DNA of 64,000 bases. Source: Candidatus Trichorickettsia mobilis. GTDB lineage: Bacteria; Pseudomonadota; Alphaproteobacteria; Rickettsiales; Rickettsiaceae. Of the stretch, positions 10,172 through 18,871 are shown in pieces. Each line of letters opens with the position of its first letter. Position 1 is the first letter of the stretch. A model generated the notes under the pieces. It had not been told where the DNA came from, did no database searches, and saw only the letters and a list, made by a program, of their open reading frames with translations. A program made the translations under genes and the position numbers. The stretch spans positions 868,001-932,000 of the forward strand of contig NZ_OY728607.1 in NCBI RefSeq assembly GCF_963422225.1. Direction: 5' to 3'.

Positions 10172-11389
10172 ATGCAGCTCTTAAAACTAAGCTTATTTTT
10201 AATGTTTGTCTTTAATAATTTTTATATTAATGCAGCCAACAAATCGTACAAAGGAAAAGGATTGGAATACCAAAAACTACAGCCTCTTACCCATGTAATC
10301 CATATTCTCACAATTGACCCAGCTCTTTACCGTCTTGAACTGGTTAAGGCTCATAATGGAGTGTTCGGAAGAGAAACAGTTCCGGCAATAGCGTTACGTA
10401 AAAATGCTGTTGCTGCGATAAATGCAGGGTTTTTTGAAATAGGTAATAGTGAAGATGGGCGTCCCAGTGGTAATTTGGTTATTAATGGTAAAATCTTGAG
10501 TGTAGCCAAAAATCCTCAAGCTTCACTGATATTAGCTAACAATAGCATTGATATTATGTTTATCCGTTCTAATGTTAAAGTTAAATTCAACAATAAAGAA
10601 ATAAATGTCGATAAAGTAAATCAGTTTATTAAAGAGAATGAAACAGCTCTATATAATTCTCTATGGGGCTATAGTACATTAACGTCATATGACCGTGATG
10701 AATTTTTAATTAGCAATGAAAATATTATCGCTAAAATCTTTAAACATGGAGATAGCGTTATTCCTTCTTCTGGGTGGATATTGTCATTACCACATACTTA
10801 TCAATTGCCTTTCGTTAAGGTTGGAGATCCAATTGAATTGGATCTTAATTTTGAACAAGAACAAGAGCAAGTTTATTTAACTGACAGTGTCATGGGAGTT
10901 CCTATATTAATCAATGAAGGAAAAATTGTAGCTGAATTAGAAAAATTTGGTAGCAAAAGCTTTACTTTACACCCTCATGCTAGGACAGCTATTGGTTTTC
11001 GTGCCGATGGGACTATTGTTATAGTGGTAGCAGAACATTTATACGCACAACCACTGCGAGAAGTTACCCTGGGACAAGTGCAGGATATGCTTAGAAGAGA
11101 AGGTTATTATGGTGAGAAATTAGCAACTACAAATATACTTGAGGCTTTAGCTGTGGTGGAGCAACAATTACAGAGCAAAACAATGGCTGTTGGCTTGACT
11201 TTACCAGAATTAGCAAAATTAATGATAGAATTAGGGTGTATTAAGGCGCTTAATCTTGATGGTGGTGGCTCATCAACAATGTTTTTAGATGGAGTAGTAG
11301 TGAATGCTACAGTTGGAGATAGTGATGAAGGAATGGGTAAAGCAGTACTGAGACCTGTTTCAGATGCTTTAGTTATCCTTAAGCGATAA
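10172..11389 (+). CDS. Exported phosphodiester glycosidase (NAGPA/DUF2233) family protein
   Basis: The 405-residue product has a signal peptide (MQLLKLSLFLMFVFNNFYINAA). It carries the phosphodiester-glycosidase fold, seen in AAINAGFFE near residue 92, HPHARTAIGF near 268, and the closing motif ALNLDGGGSSTMFLDG near 370. The founding member removes N-acetylglucosamine from lysosomal mannose tags. Bacterial relatives are linked to exopolysaccharide or cell-wall sugar phosphodiesters. Its substrate here is unknown and it probably acts in the periplasm. It is transcribed away from the efflux operon, and a weak AT-rich promoter region of 95 bp separates them. Confidence 0.85.
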   Translation: MQLLKLSLFLMFVFNNFYINAANKSYKGKGLEYQKLQPLTHVIHILTIDPALYRLELVKAHNGVFGRETVPAIALRKNAVAAINAGFFEIGNSEDGRPSGNLVINGKILSVAKNPQASLILANNSIDIMFIRSNVKVKFNNKEINVDKVNQFIKENETALYNSLWGYSTLTSYDRDEFLISNENIIAKIFKHGDSVIPSSGWILSLPHTYQLPFVKVGDPIELDLNFEQEQEQVYLTDSVMGVPILINEGKIVAELEKFGSKSFTLHPHARTAIGFRADGTIVIVVAEHLYAQPLREVTLGQVQDMLRREGYYGEKLATTNILEALAVVEQQLQSKTMAVGLTLPELAKLMIELGCIKALNLDGGGSSTMFLDGVVVNATVGDSDEGMGKAVLRPVSDALVILKR

Positions 11390-11442
11390 GTTCCTCTCAA
11401 CTTTTTCACAATTAAGTATGCTTATAAAACAAAAGTAAGTCT

Positions 11443-11517
11443 TGGTGACCCCTACGGGACTCGAACCCGTGTTTTCACCGTGAAAGGGTGACGTCCTAAC
11501 CTCTAGACGAAGGGGCC
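11443..11517 (-). tRNA. tRNA-Glu (TTC)
   Basis: The minus strand folds as a cloverleaf. The acceptor arm GGCCCCT pairs with AGGGGTC, the anticodon loop is CTTTCAC with anticodon TTC, and the T-loop lies within GGTTCGAGTCC. The 3' CCA is encoded. It reads glutamate codons GAA and GAG. Confidence 0.97.
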
Positions 11518-11776
11518 TTTTAAACACTAAAAACCATCTTATTTTTTAGTGAAGGAAAAATATGTTATACATAATTATCAAATTTTTGCAAGCATCAATT
11601 TGTTTGTTGAATCATTTTATTCTGAAGAAGAATAATTGATGTAGCAATATTTTTCTTTAATTCTTGACATATAAAGATAATTGAATAAAATTGGCTCACT
11701 CATTGAAAAGACATATATATTAGCCGGCTTAATGCTATGTTTGTTAGGTGTTATTTGTTTTATAGCTATGTATGCT

Positions 11777-11881
11777 TATAGTCAATTCAGTAGAATTTGG
11801 TGCTAGAGCTGAGGAGTGAAGCCTATAAATAATAGGTGAACTTTGATCAATAACGCACCAAATTCTACTGAATTGACTATA
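11777..11881. repeat. Perfect 27-bp inverted repeat with 51-base loop
   Basis: TATAGTCAATTCAGTAGAAT at 11777 continues to GGTGC at 11803 and is matched without error by its reverse complement at 11855-11881. Weaker symmetry (TAGCTATGTATGC against GCATACAGCTA) extends outward on both sides. The right arm ends 17 bases before tRNA-Ile. It has the form of a small MITE. No second copy was seen in the window. Confidence 0.85.
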
Positions 11882-11898
11882 GCATACAGCTATACGAT

Positions 11899-11975
<77 letters not shown>

Positions 11976-12072
11976 TTATATAAGAGGTCTATTGACTAAT
12001 ATATAATAATCTTATATAAGAATCGCTATATATGTTTCGCTTACTTTAAAGCTCAGCGAAATTATAGTTTGT

Positions 12073-12147
12073 GGGGATGTAGCTCAGGGGTAGAGCATCT
12101 GCTTTGCACGCAGAGGGTCGGGGGTTCGATTCCCTTCGTCTCCACCA
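12073..12147 (+). tRNA. tRNA-Ala (TGC)
   Basis: The acceptor arm GGGGATG pairs with CGTCTCC, allowing two G-U pairs. The anticodon loop TTTGCAC carries TGC, the T-arm includes GGGTTCGATTCCC, and CCA is encoded. It lies 97 bp after tRNA-Ile on the same strand. Confidence 0.97.
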
Positions 12148-12425
12148 ATAAAATCCAAGCGCTATCCGTATGGAAGCGTGCTGAGTCAACGAATATACTT
12201 AAATTAAGCTAAGTTTTAGTATAACTGTTTTCCATTTATCTCCTACTCATCCGCTATGTATGGCAGCTCTTCTTTATAACAAAGAATTCAAGCCTTCTCT
12301 TGCCATCACACAACCTATTGATGTTATATAACCCTTCGAAGTGAGTGTTGTAAATTTAAACTATATATTTATGACGCTTAGATATTAATGGACAAACTAT
12401 ACTGGTAGAAGATACAAATAATAAA

Positions 12426-12464
12426 AGCCTAGATGCAAGAATAATTCTTGTTTTCATCTAGGCT
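12426..12464 (-). terminator. Hairpin terminator after the IalB-like gene
   Basis: AGCCTAGATG at 12426-12435 pairs with CATCTAGGCT at 12455-12464, followed on the minus strand by a short T-rich run. It lies 31 bases past the stop codon of the IalB-like gene. The remaining 12148-12425 holds no gene that I can see. Confidence 0.7.
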
Positions 12465-12495
12465 CTTAAATATTTCTAAAACCTTCGTAAATTTT

Positions 12496-13026
12496 CTATT
12501 TCTTCAAGGCTTCTATACCATCTTTCAAGCCTTTATTTGAAATAGGTAAATTAACCTGTTTACCTTCATTCATAAACCCTAGCATGTTAGTAGCACTACT
12601 AAGTATAGTATTTAAATCCTTATCTGACAACTCTGCCACAGCATGACAACCAACAGCAGTACATAAACTGTATTTGCCTGGAGCGACTAGATTCTTCTCG
12701 TCACTAATAATTGAAGTACCAGCTTGTAAATTTACTCCCAACGGCAATATTTGGATCATTTTTAGCTTCTTTTCTTTATCGAAATAACCAACCTGGTATA
12801 CAGCTATAACTTGTGCTTTATCATCCTTAGTAATGGATACTTGCTGACTTAGAAAACAAAGCTGTTTTTTTTGCTCATCTTTATTACAGACAATTGTCCA
12901 ATCTTCAAATTTCTGGGCTTCTTTGACATCAGCATTGACCACCTGAAATTTACCAAAAAACACTCCACCACCTATAATAGCGAGTCCTGTAACAATAAAT
13001 AGCCACTGTTTTATTTGAGTTTTCAT
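12496..13026 (-). CDS. Invasion-associated locus B (IalB)-like exported protein
   Basis: The protein of 176 residues starts MKTQIKQWLF with a signal anchor (WLFIVTGLAIIGGGVFFG). Downstream are the features of the IalB family: FEDWTIVCNKDEQKKQLCFL with paired cysteines, LPLGVNLQAGTSI, and a second cysteine pair (SLCTAVGCHAVAEL). IalB proteins are periplasmic or surface-associated and take part in host-cell invasion in Bartonella. In other alphaproteobacteria the role is unclear. The open frame extends 42 codons further upstream, but that part reads through the tRNA-Val gene and is an artefact, so I place the start at 13026. Confidence 0.88.
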   Translation of the reverse strand: MKTQIKQWLFIVTGLAIIGGGVFFGKFQVVNADVKEAQKFEDWTIVCNKDEQKKQLCFLSQQVSITKDDKAQVIAVYQVGYFDKEKKLKMIQILPLGVNLQAGTSIISDEKNLVAPGKYSLCTAVGCHAVAELSDKDLNTILSSATNMLGFMNEGKQVNLPISNKGLKDGIEALKK

Positions 13027-13051
13027 AAATATAACTAAAGTTAAACGGGGT

Positions 13052-13127
13052 TGGTGGGCGATGACAGACTCGAACTGCCGACCACCTCGGTGTAAACGAG
13101 GCGCTCTACCAACTGAGCTAATCGCCC
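13052..13127 (-). tRNA. tRNA-Val (TAC)
   Basis: The minus strand has acceptor arm GGGCGAT pairing with ATCGCCC, D-arm TAGCTCAGTTGGTAGAG, and an anticodon loop with TAC. The T-arm is GCAGTTCGAGTCTGTC and CCA is encoded. It lies 25 bp upstream of the IalB-like gene on the same strand and may be cotranscribed with it. Confidence 0.97.
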
Positions 13128-13280
13128 TATATAAACAACAAGGAATATGCACTAATTTTCCAAAAGAATCAAGCCATATATTTAGGCATTGCGTACAAAA
13201 TTATTTCAAAAATCATTAGTTTTGCTAGGTTCTGCGAAGTTTTCTAAAAATCGCAAATTTTTTTGCTGATTCAAGTCAAA

Positions 13281-13349
13281 TTGTCATCCTGAACTTGTTT
13301 CAGGATCTTTTTTCTTCGAAAGATGCTAAAAACTTGTTCAGCATGACAA
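13281..13349. repeat. GAACTTGTTTC-type inverted repeat
   Basis: TTGTCATCCTGAACTTGTTT at 13281-13300 is matched in reverse complement by AAACTTGTTCAGCATGACAA, ending at 13349, with a few mismatches. The same words recur at 31159-31217. It lies between tRNA-Val and the unexplained hairpin-rich stretch. Confidence 0.7.
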
Positions 13350-13559
13350 CAAAGTTAACAAAAAATTTATGATGTTTAGAAAACTTTACAGGAGCTAGTC
13401 ACAGGAGCTAGAAATTCTAATCAACCTAATTGATTCAGTAATAGTCTGTTTAATAAAATAGAATAGACTGACCGATATTATACCAATATCAATAATAATG
13501 GCGGCTTTGATAAAATCAGAACAAATAACAAACTTGGCCAATAAGTCCGCAATAAAATT

Positions 13560-13800
13560 ATACTCCATATCCAAAACTCTTTCACTAATCTTGATAAAAT
13601 CTGGTGCCGGGAGCTGAAAAACCATGGATACACTCATGCCCCGCTACCTTTATGCTCAAGGCACTATTGTATAGTAGAGGGACTCCCAGCTTAAAGCCTA
13701 AGGAGTCCGGGGTAACGGTTCGGAATAAACCGGTGTATTTTATGGTGTTTTTCAGGCACCATTGGAGCCTATAGAATAGCAAAATCACAGAAAATAGTCA
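13560..13800. other. Hairpin-rich intergenic stretch, possible structured RNA
   Basis: Three consecutive hairpins can be drawn: GGACTCC 13680-13686 with GGAGTCC 13702-13708 (and an inner GCTT/AAGC), CGGTT 13716-13720 with AACCG 13728-13732, and TGGTG 13743-13747 with CACCA 13757-13761. The stretch looks more GC-balanced than the neighbouring intergenic DNA. Two overlapping minus-strand frames of 67 and 80 codons pass through it, but neither resembles a known protein. I checked for tmRNA, RNase P RNA, 6S and SRP RNA signatures and found none. It lies just downstream of nrdR. Confidence 0.35.
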
Positions 13801-13825
13801 ATAGCGTCCGTTACAAAACTACTAC

Positions 13826-14284
13826 TTATGGTGTTTTTTGTTTTATTTTACTAATGAACATTGCAAAATCACGAGCACTACTAAAATCCTTATATACTGA
13901 AGCAAAGCGTATATAAGCCACCTGATCAATTTTTGCCAGCTCATTCATAATAATTTCACCAATTTTACGAGTTGGGATTTCCCGCAAATTACTACTTTCC
14001 AGCTCCAGAACTATTCTATCAGCAAGGGCAATAATCTGGTCATTTGATATATTACGTTTACGTAATGCTGTGGTAATAGATTGTTCTATTTTATGACGAT
14101 TAAAAGGTTTTTTTACTCCCGTCCTTTTGACTACTAATAATTCACGCAACTGGATTCTTTCAAATGTAGTAAACCGCCCCTGACATAATTCGCAATAACG
14201 TCGACGACGCACTGTTTTTCCTTCTTCAGTATCTCTAGAATCTTTAACAAATGTATTTGGTTGATGACAAAATGGACATTTCAT
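13826..14284 (-). CDS. nrdR: Transcriptional repressor NrdR
   Basis: NrdR represses ribonucleotide reductase genes when bound to ATP or dATP. The 152-residue protein has the N-terminal zinc ribbon (MKCPFC, then YCELCQGRF, giving CxxC...CxxC) with RDTEEGKTVRRRRYC between the two knuckles. An ATP-cone domain with VVKRTGVKKPFNRHKIEQS follows at about residues 50-140. It is downstream of glyA on the same strand, a pairing common in alphaproteobacteria. About 240 bp with a palindromic repeat now separate them. I saw no clear NrdR box in this window. Confidence 0.96.
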   Translation of the reverse strand: MKCPFCHQPNTFVKDSRDTEEGKTVRRRRYCELCQGRFTTFERIQLRELLVVKRTGVKKPFNRHKIEQSITTALRKRNISNDQIIALADRIVLELESSNLREIPTRKIGEIIMNELAKIDQVAYIRFASVYKDFSSARDFAMFISKIKQKTP

Positions 14285-14363
14285 AATTCAATATATTAAA
14301 TAGATTACTGATGCAGCGTCCTGAACCATACGTGTCAAGTTAAGGAAAAGAGACGATACTAAC

Positions 14364-14450
14364 CGTCATTGCGAGACGAAGTCGAAGCAATCCAGTAAAA
14401 CGAGTAACTATAACTGGATTGCTTTGGAGCTAAAGCTCCTCGCAATGACG
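14364..14450. repeat. GCAATGAC-family palindromic repeat, copy 2
   Basis: CGTCATTGCGAG at 14364-14375 is mirrored by CTCGCAATGACG ending at 14450. Inside are GAAGCAATCCAG and CTGGATTGCTT. Upstream, GTCAAGTTAAGGAAAAGAGA belongs to the same extended unit, because it also flanks the copies near 38580 and 49650. Confidence 0.85.
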
Positions 14451-14525
14451 AGGGAGCATCTCAAGCAAGACTGGATTACTTCATTTCCTTAACTTATGCG
14501 CGTATGGCGCTCTGAACTCTCTAAA

Positions 14526-15782
14526 CTATAACTGGAATTGCTTAGTAAGTGTTAAAACTTTTTCCAGCACCTGATGTTCAATCGCAGAATTATCCTGAGT
14601 ATTAGTTAGTCCATGTAAAATATCGCTAATCAACTCACCAATTTGGATAAATTCCTGTTCTTTAAATCCTCTAGTGGTACATGCAGGGCTACCTAACCTG
14701 ATGCCAGAAGTGACAAAAGGTGAAGTAGTATCAAAAGGAATATTATTTTTATTACAAGCAATCCCAGCTCGATCTAATGATTCAGCAGCAATTTTGCCGG
14801 TAATATTCTGTTTCCGTAAATCGACAATAACCATGTGATTATCAGTACCACCGGTCAATATTTTATAACCATTCTTTTGTAAGGTTTCACCCAAAATTTT
14901 TGCATTAAGCAAAACCTGCTTAATATATTGCCGATAATCATCATGCAACGCTTCAGCAAAAGCCACAGCTTTGGCCGCGATTACATGCATCAATGGACCT
15001 CCTTGCAAGCCAGGAAAAAGTGCGGAGTCAATTTTTTTTGCAAATTCCTGATCATTTGATAAAATAATCCCACCACGTGGGCCACGCAAAGTTTTATGAG
15101 TAGTAGAAGTCACCACATCTGCGTACATTAATGGACTTTGATGAAAACCAGCAGCTATTAATCCTGCTATATGCGCAATATCAGCCATAAAATATGCCCC
15201 AACTAGATCAGCTATAGCTCTAAACTTAGCAAAGTCTAATTTACGTGTGTAAGCAGAATAGCCAGCAATGATTAATTTAGGACGGTGAAACTTTGCTAGA
15301 ATCTCGACTTGATCATAATCGATTAATTCAGATTCAGGATCTACTCCATAATGGACTGCTTTAAACCATTTGCCGGACATATTAGGCAATGCCCCATGAG
15401 TTAAGTGTCCCCCACTATCCATAGACATACTAAGTATTGTATCTCCTGGTTGTAATAGAGCCAAAAACACTGCTTGATTAGCTTGCGAACCAGAATGCGG
15501 CTGGACATTTGCATATTCACAACCAAATAGTTTTTTCACTCGCTCAATTGCTAATTTTTCAATTTTATCTACTTCTTGACAACCGCAATAATAACGTTTA
15601 CCAGGATAGCCCTCAGCATATTTATTAGTTAAGATTGAGCCTTGCGCGGCTCTTACCGCAGCGCTGGCAAAATTTTCTGAGGCGATCAGTTCAATACAAT
15701 CACGTTGTCTTGCATATTCTAAATCAATGATCGCGGCAACTTCATGATCTACTTCAAGTAAACTCTGGTTTAGGTTATTCAT
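14526..15782 (-). CDS. glyA: Serine hydroxymethyltransferase
   Basis: GlyA interconverts serine and glycine with transfer of a one-carbon unit to tetrahydrofolate, using pyridoxal phosphate in the cytoplasm. The 418-residue length is standard. Visible motifs are [11 protein letters not shown] near residue 30, the [13 protein letters not shown]-like segment (here with YYCGC), and [15 protein letters not shown], whose lysine binds the cofactor. The C-terminus has [13 protein letters not shown]. It lies 3 bp downstream of the esterase gene and 9-29 bp spacing links that to nth, so nth, the esterase and glyA look like one transcript. It feeds the same folate pool as the ligase at 58153. Confidence 0.97.
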   Translation of the reverse strand: MNNLNQSLLEVDHEVAAIIDLEYARQRDCIELIASENFASAAVRAAQGSILTNKYAEGYPGKRYYCGCQEVDKIEKLAIERVKKLFGCEYANVQPHSGSQANQAVFLALLQPGDTILSMSMDSGGHLTHGALPNMSGKWFKAVHYGVDPESELIDYDQVEILAKFHRPKLIIAGYSAYTRKLDFAKFRAIADLVGAYFMADIAHIAGLIAAGFHQSPLMYADVVTSTTHKTLRGPRGGIILSNDQEFAKKIDSALFPGLQGGPLMHVIAAKAVAFAEALHDDYRQYIKQVLLNAKILGETLQKNGYKILTGGTDNHMVIVDLRKQNITGKIAAESLDRAGIACNKNNIPFDTTSPFVTSGIRLGSPACTTRGFKEQEFIQIGELISDILHGLTNTQDNSAIEHQVLEKVLTLTKQFQL

Positions 15783-15785
15783 ATT

Positions 15786-16436
15786 TTATACTTCCATACT
15801 ATCGCTTATAAATTTTAGAGCATACTCAATCCCACTAGCATCAATTGAATGCGTTAGATTTGGCACTGTTAAGCTTGAGTATTTTATATTATGCTTTGCT
15901 AGATAATCAACAATATTTGACATCTCACTAATATCCACCACCTCATCAGCATCGCCATGAATTAAACAGATCGGAGTTTTTTTATTCACGCAAGCAGCAG
16001 GATTGATCAACTTTCCTGAAAAGCCAATCATGCTGGCAAAAGGTTGCGCTTGTATTAACGTAAGATATAACCCAATCATCGTACCTTGCGAAAAACCAAT
16101 AATTATGGTCTCACGATTAGTAAGATTCAGTTGTTGTTGTTTATCAATAATTATGTTCATCAATAATTCAGCACTGGGAATAATTAATTGCTGCATTTTT
16201 TCTAACGTCCGATTATTCAAACTGAACCATTGCCTGCCGTACGGCGCCATGTCAAACTGCTGCACCGCATGCGGTGAAATAAAATGACAATCAGGCAAAG
16301 CATCTTGCATTAAAGGTGCCAAACTAATCAAGTCATGGCCATCAGAACCAAGACCATGTAAAAATACTACCAATCTTTTCGCAGCATCTGTTATAGGTTT
16401 AATTTCTGGATATGGCAGAATTTCAAGATTTTTCAT
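15786..16436 (-). CDS. Alpha/beta-hydrolase, phospholipase/carboxylesterase family
   Basis: The 216-residue cytoplasmic serine hydrolase has LVVFLHGLGSDGHDLISLA (oxyanion HG motif) at about residues 22-40. The nucleophile elbow is GFSQGTMIGL near 113. The acid is in CLIHGDADEVVD near 175, and the catalytic histidine in NLTHSID near 197. This is the YpfH/acyl-protein thioesterase-like group that cleaves short esters. The natural substrate is unknown. It sits between nth and glyA on the same strand with short spacing and is almost certainly cotranscribed with them. Confidence 0.88.
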   Translation of the reverse strand: MKNLEILPYPEIKPITDAAKRLVVFLHGLGSDGHDLISLAPLMQDALPDCHFISPHAVQQFDMAPYGRQWFSLNNRTLEKMQQLIIPSAELLMNIIIDKQQQLNLTNRETIIIGFSQGTMIGLYLTLIQAQPFASMIGFSGKLINPAACVNKKTPICLIHGDADEVVDISEMSNIVDYLAKHNIKYSSLTVPNLTHSIDASGIEYALKFISDSMEV

Positions 16437-16456
16437 ATGATTCTTTATTTTTAAAA

Positions 16457-17095
16457 TTATTTGCTGTAAATTTTTTTATAATATTCACAATATTTCTGTA
16501 TACAACAATTCTTACAGTCAGGATTACGTGCTTTGCAAATATACCGACCATGTAAAATCAATAAATGATGGGCAATTTTTTGCCATTTTAGTGGAATTAC
16601 TTGTAATAACTCTACTCCCACTTGCTGATGCTGCTGTGCATGCGCCAAACCCAACCTTTTAGATACACGAAATACATGAGTATCCACCGCAATAGTTGGC
16701 TGATCAAATGCGCAATTTAGAATTACATTTGCGGTTTTAACTCCAACACCAGGCAATTTTATTAATTCTTCAAATGATGCTGGCACCTGCCCGTTATGCC
16801 TTTCAATCAGTGCTTGGCAAGTTTTTATAATATTTGCCGCCTTGGTATGATACAAGCCTATTGTTTTGATATAATTTTTGAGCCCATCTTCACCCAAAGC
16901 CAACATTTTTTCCGGGCTATTATAATATAAGAATAAATCACTACTTGCCTTATTCACACTCAAATCAGTAGCCTGCGCTGATAATACCACAGCAACTAAT
17001 AATGTAAAATTATTGTTGTATTTTAATTCTGTAACCGGATTTTGGTTATGTTTATGGAGCTCACTAAATATTTGCTCAACGATTTTAACTTGCAT
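16457..17095 (-). CDS. nth: Endonuclease III
   Basis: Nth is a bifunctional DNA glycosylase/AP lyase that removes oxidised pyrimidines. The 212 residues contain the helix-hairpin-helix [17 protein letters not shown] with the catalytic lysine, then [14 protein letters not shown] with the catalytic aspartate. The iron-sulphur cluster motif C-X6-C-X2-C-X5-C is complete at the C-terminus ([17 protein letters not shown]). It heads the nth-esterase-glyA group. grxD is divergent, with about 40 bp between the two starts. Confidence 0.97.
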   Translation of the reverse strand: MQVKIVEQIFSELHKHNQNPVTELKYNNNFTLLVAVVLSAQATDLSVNKASSDLFLYYNSPEKMLALGEDGLKNYIKTIGLYHTKAANIIKTCQALIERHNGQVPASFEELIKLPGVGVKTANVILNCAFDQPTIAVDTHVFRVSKRLGLAHAQQHQQVGVELLQVIPLKWQKIAHHLLILHGRYICKARNPDCKNCCIQKYCEYYKKIYSK

Positions 17096-17134
17096 AGTGA
17101 TAAAATTTCTGGCAATTAAGATATAATCTTTATC

Positions 17135-17479
17135 ATGGTTTTAATTATGACAGCAAATGAAAATTTTGATTATATCCAAAATGAAATTACCAACAACGAT
17201 ATAGTATTATTTATTAAAGGTACTGCAGATTTTCCGGAATGTGGGTTCTCCAGTGTAGTAGTATCAATATTTAAAAAACTTGGCGTACCGTTCAAAGACA
17301 TTAATATACTAACTTCAGCCGATTTACGTCAAGCAATCAAAGATTTTAGCAATTGGCCTACTATCCCCCAAATATATATTAAAGGTGAATTTATTGGCGG
17401 TTGTGATATTATCAGAGAAATGTACGATACCAATGAGCTCGCCACATTGCTGAAAGCAAAAAACATTTTATCTTCATAA
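17135..17479 (+). CDS. grxD: Monothiol glutaredoxin (Grx4 family)
   Basis: This family carries [2Fe-2S] clusters with glutathione and delivers them to target proteins. The 114-residue protein has the monothiol motif CGFS in [19 protein letters not shown], the [20 protein letters not shown] glutathione-binding segment, and a typical C-terminus. The methionine at residue 5 (ATG at 17147) is the more usual family start, and the annotated ATG at 17135 adds four residues. A hairpin terminator follows 32 bp after the stop. Confidence 0.96.
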   Translation: MVLIMTANENFDYIQNEITNNDIVLFIKGTADFPECGFSSVVVSIFKKLGVPFKDINILTSADLRQAIKDFSNWPTIPQIYIKGEFIGGCDIIREMYDTNELATLLKAKNILSS

Positions 17480-17511
17480 AAATCTTACTGTCCAAATAAT
17501 CTTGTCTCTTA

Positions 17512-17535
17512 AAAAGCCTTGATTCCAAGGCTTTT
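17512..17535 (+). terminator. Hairpin terminator after grxD
   Basis: AAAAGCCTTG at 17512-17521 pairs perfectly with CAAGGCTTTT at 17526-17535 around a four-base loop. The A/T runs make it usable in both directions. The following 17536-17850 holds no gene and should include the promoter of the first flagellin-like gene. Confidence 0.8.
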
Positions 17536-17850
17536 GATCACATTGCAATCAAAATTCAGCTAGACTTATTGATCAATTATGCCGACAATGAATTTGCTAA
17601 AATACTACATTGAGGATAAATCTTTTCATCATTAGTCGAAAAACAATGAAGTTTGGCATGAGTTTTGCTTAATATCATTATGTTAAGATATTTACGCATT
17701 ACCAAGTGATTTAATAATTTATTAATAAATTACCGAAAGTGCAAATTTAATATCTTAGTGAGTCAGTATAAATTCATTATTACATTAATAAATTTATAAT
17801 GTCTCAATAAGTTTAATTATTATAAATCTTTAATAAGGAGAATAGGTAAT

Positions 17851-18678
17851 ATGACCGATTTTATTAATCCAATTAGCCAGATCGCTGGCTATGCAATGAA
17901 AGCAGCTACCGTAAAGTTACGTGAAAGCGGTGAGCGTTTAGCTACTGGCGATAGAAGTAAAGCTAATATCGTAGATTATGTAGTAGGTGCGCAATTACGT
18001 GATACAGCATCAGTGCTAAAAAGCGTCTCTAAAAGTGCTTCTTATGGTATTAATCTGCTTAAAGTTGCACAATCAATATTACTAGCAGGAAAGCAACAGC
18101 TTGTAGGACTACAGGATATTATTGCTCAGGCTAATACCGCAAACCCTACAACTTTAGCTGCTCTAAATGCGTTATATGTAGCCAATACTACTGATCTTAA
18201 CCGCCAGTTCTTAGGAGCAACTTTTGATGGTAGGACTCTTTTTGATGGTAACGTTGCAACCTCTGTAGCTAATGCTCCGCTAAACGTTAGAGTCGGGATA
18301 TTAATGACTGATATTATTACAGTTAGTGCTCCCAACCTACAACAAACTGTTTCAAAGTTAGATGCTGCTGCCGCAGGTAACTTACTAAACGCTGCTAACC
18401 AACTTACTGCTCAAACTCTTATTGCAACTACAGTAGGTGATATAGTAACTAATGGTTTATCATCAATTGGTGGACAAATTGAAAGCTTGAAAAACGCTTC
18501 TGCTGCTCTATCAAACTCTGTTCAAGTACAGGATGATGCAGCTAATGGTTATTTGAATACCAATTATGAAGATGATTCAAATAACTTTAAAGAGTCAGTA
18601 GCTCGTATTAAAGGTGCTATTGCTACCGTAGTATTAGCCGATAGATTAGTACAAGAAACAGGCAGATTACTAGATTAA
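17851..18678 (+). CDS. Flagellin-like protein, copy 1
   Basis: The 275-residue product has the two conserved ends of a flagellin. At the N-terminus, LRESGERLATGDRSKAN, then GINLLKVAQSILLAGKQQL and LNRQFLGATFDGRTLFDG, follow the pattern of flagellin D0/D1 helices (ERLSSG..., GISLLQTAEGAL..., FNG-LFDG). At the C-terminus, IGGQIESLKNASAALSN and YEDDSNNFKESVARIKG mirror the second D1/D0 helix region. The central domain is short, so the protein is close to a minimal flagellin. A strong ribosome site (AAGGAG) lies at about 17836. No other flagellar gene is in the window. Whether it builds a filament is unknown. The assignment rests on pattern reading, not a search. Confidence 0.72.
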   Translation: MTDFINPISQIAGYAMKAATVKLRESGERLATGDRSKANIVDYVVGAQLRDTASVLKSVSKSASYGINLLKVAQSILLAGKQQLVGLQDIIAQANTANPTTLAALNALYVANTTDLNRQFLGATFDGRTLFDGNVATSVANAPLNVRVGILMTDIITVSAPNLQQTVSKLDAAAAGNLLNAANQLTAQTLIATTVGDIVTNGLSSIGGQIESLKNASAALSNSVQVQDDAANGYLNTNYEDDSNNFKESVARIKGAIATVVLADRLVQETGRLLD

Positions 18679-18795
18679 TTATTTAATAATCAGAAGTTTG
18701 ATACGAGTTCTGCTTATTTTAAGTAATCTAAAGTTGTTTATAGATTACTGATAAGTGTAAATTAACGTCTTATTGAGCCATTATTAAGTTCATGC

Positions 18796-18858
18796 ATAAT
18801 AAATTTATAATGACTCAATAATAAATTTATAATGACTCAATAATAAATTTATAATAAG
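18796..18858 (+). repeat. 22-bp tandem repeats before flagellin-like copy 2
   Basis: The unit ATAATAAATTTATAATGACTCA (given here only for orientation as ATAATAAATTTATAATG plus ACTCA) occurs at 18796-18817 and 18818-18839, then most of a third copy from 18840. A single similar unit with TGTCTCAATAAG lies before copy 1 near 17787. The repeats end directly at the ribosome-binding site, so they probably lie in the untranslated leader or promoter. Confidence 0.85.
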
Positions 18859-18871
18859 GAGAAATAGGAAT

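Noticed and set aside
13027-13152. N-terminal extension of the IalB-like protein (RAISSVGRAPRLHRGGRQFES)-type peptide
   Set aside because: This peptide is the translation of the tRNA-Val gene read in sense, a common artefact. The true start at 13026 has a proper signal anchor.
13585-13660. Possible tmRNA 3' end (CAGCTCCCGGCACCA on the minus strand)
   Set aside because: A seven-base acceptor pairing can be drawn, but there is no TTCRA T-loop, no tag reading frame and no ATTCGAC-like 5' segment.
17780-17850. Specific flagellar sigma-factor promoter before the flagellin-like gene
   Set aside because: The region is so AT-rich that -10-like sequences abound, and I could not single out a convincing sigma-28 or sigma-54 site.
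18796-18858. CRISPR array
   Set aside because: The 22-bp units are adjacent with no spacers. They are a plain tandem repeat.
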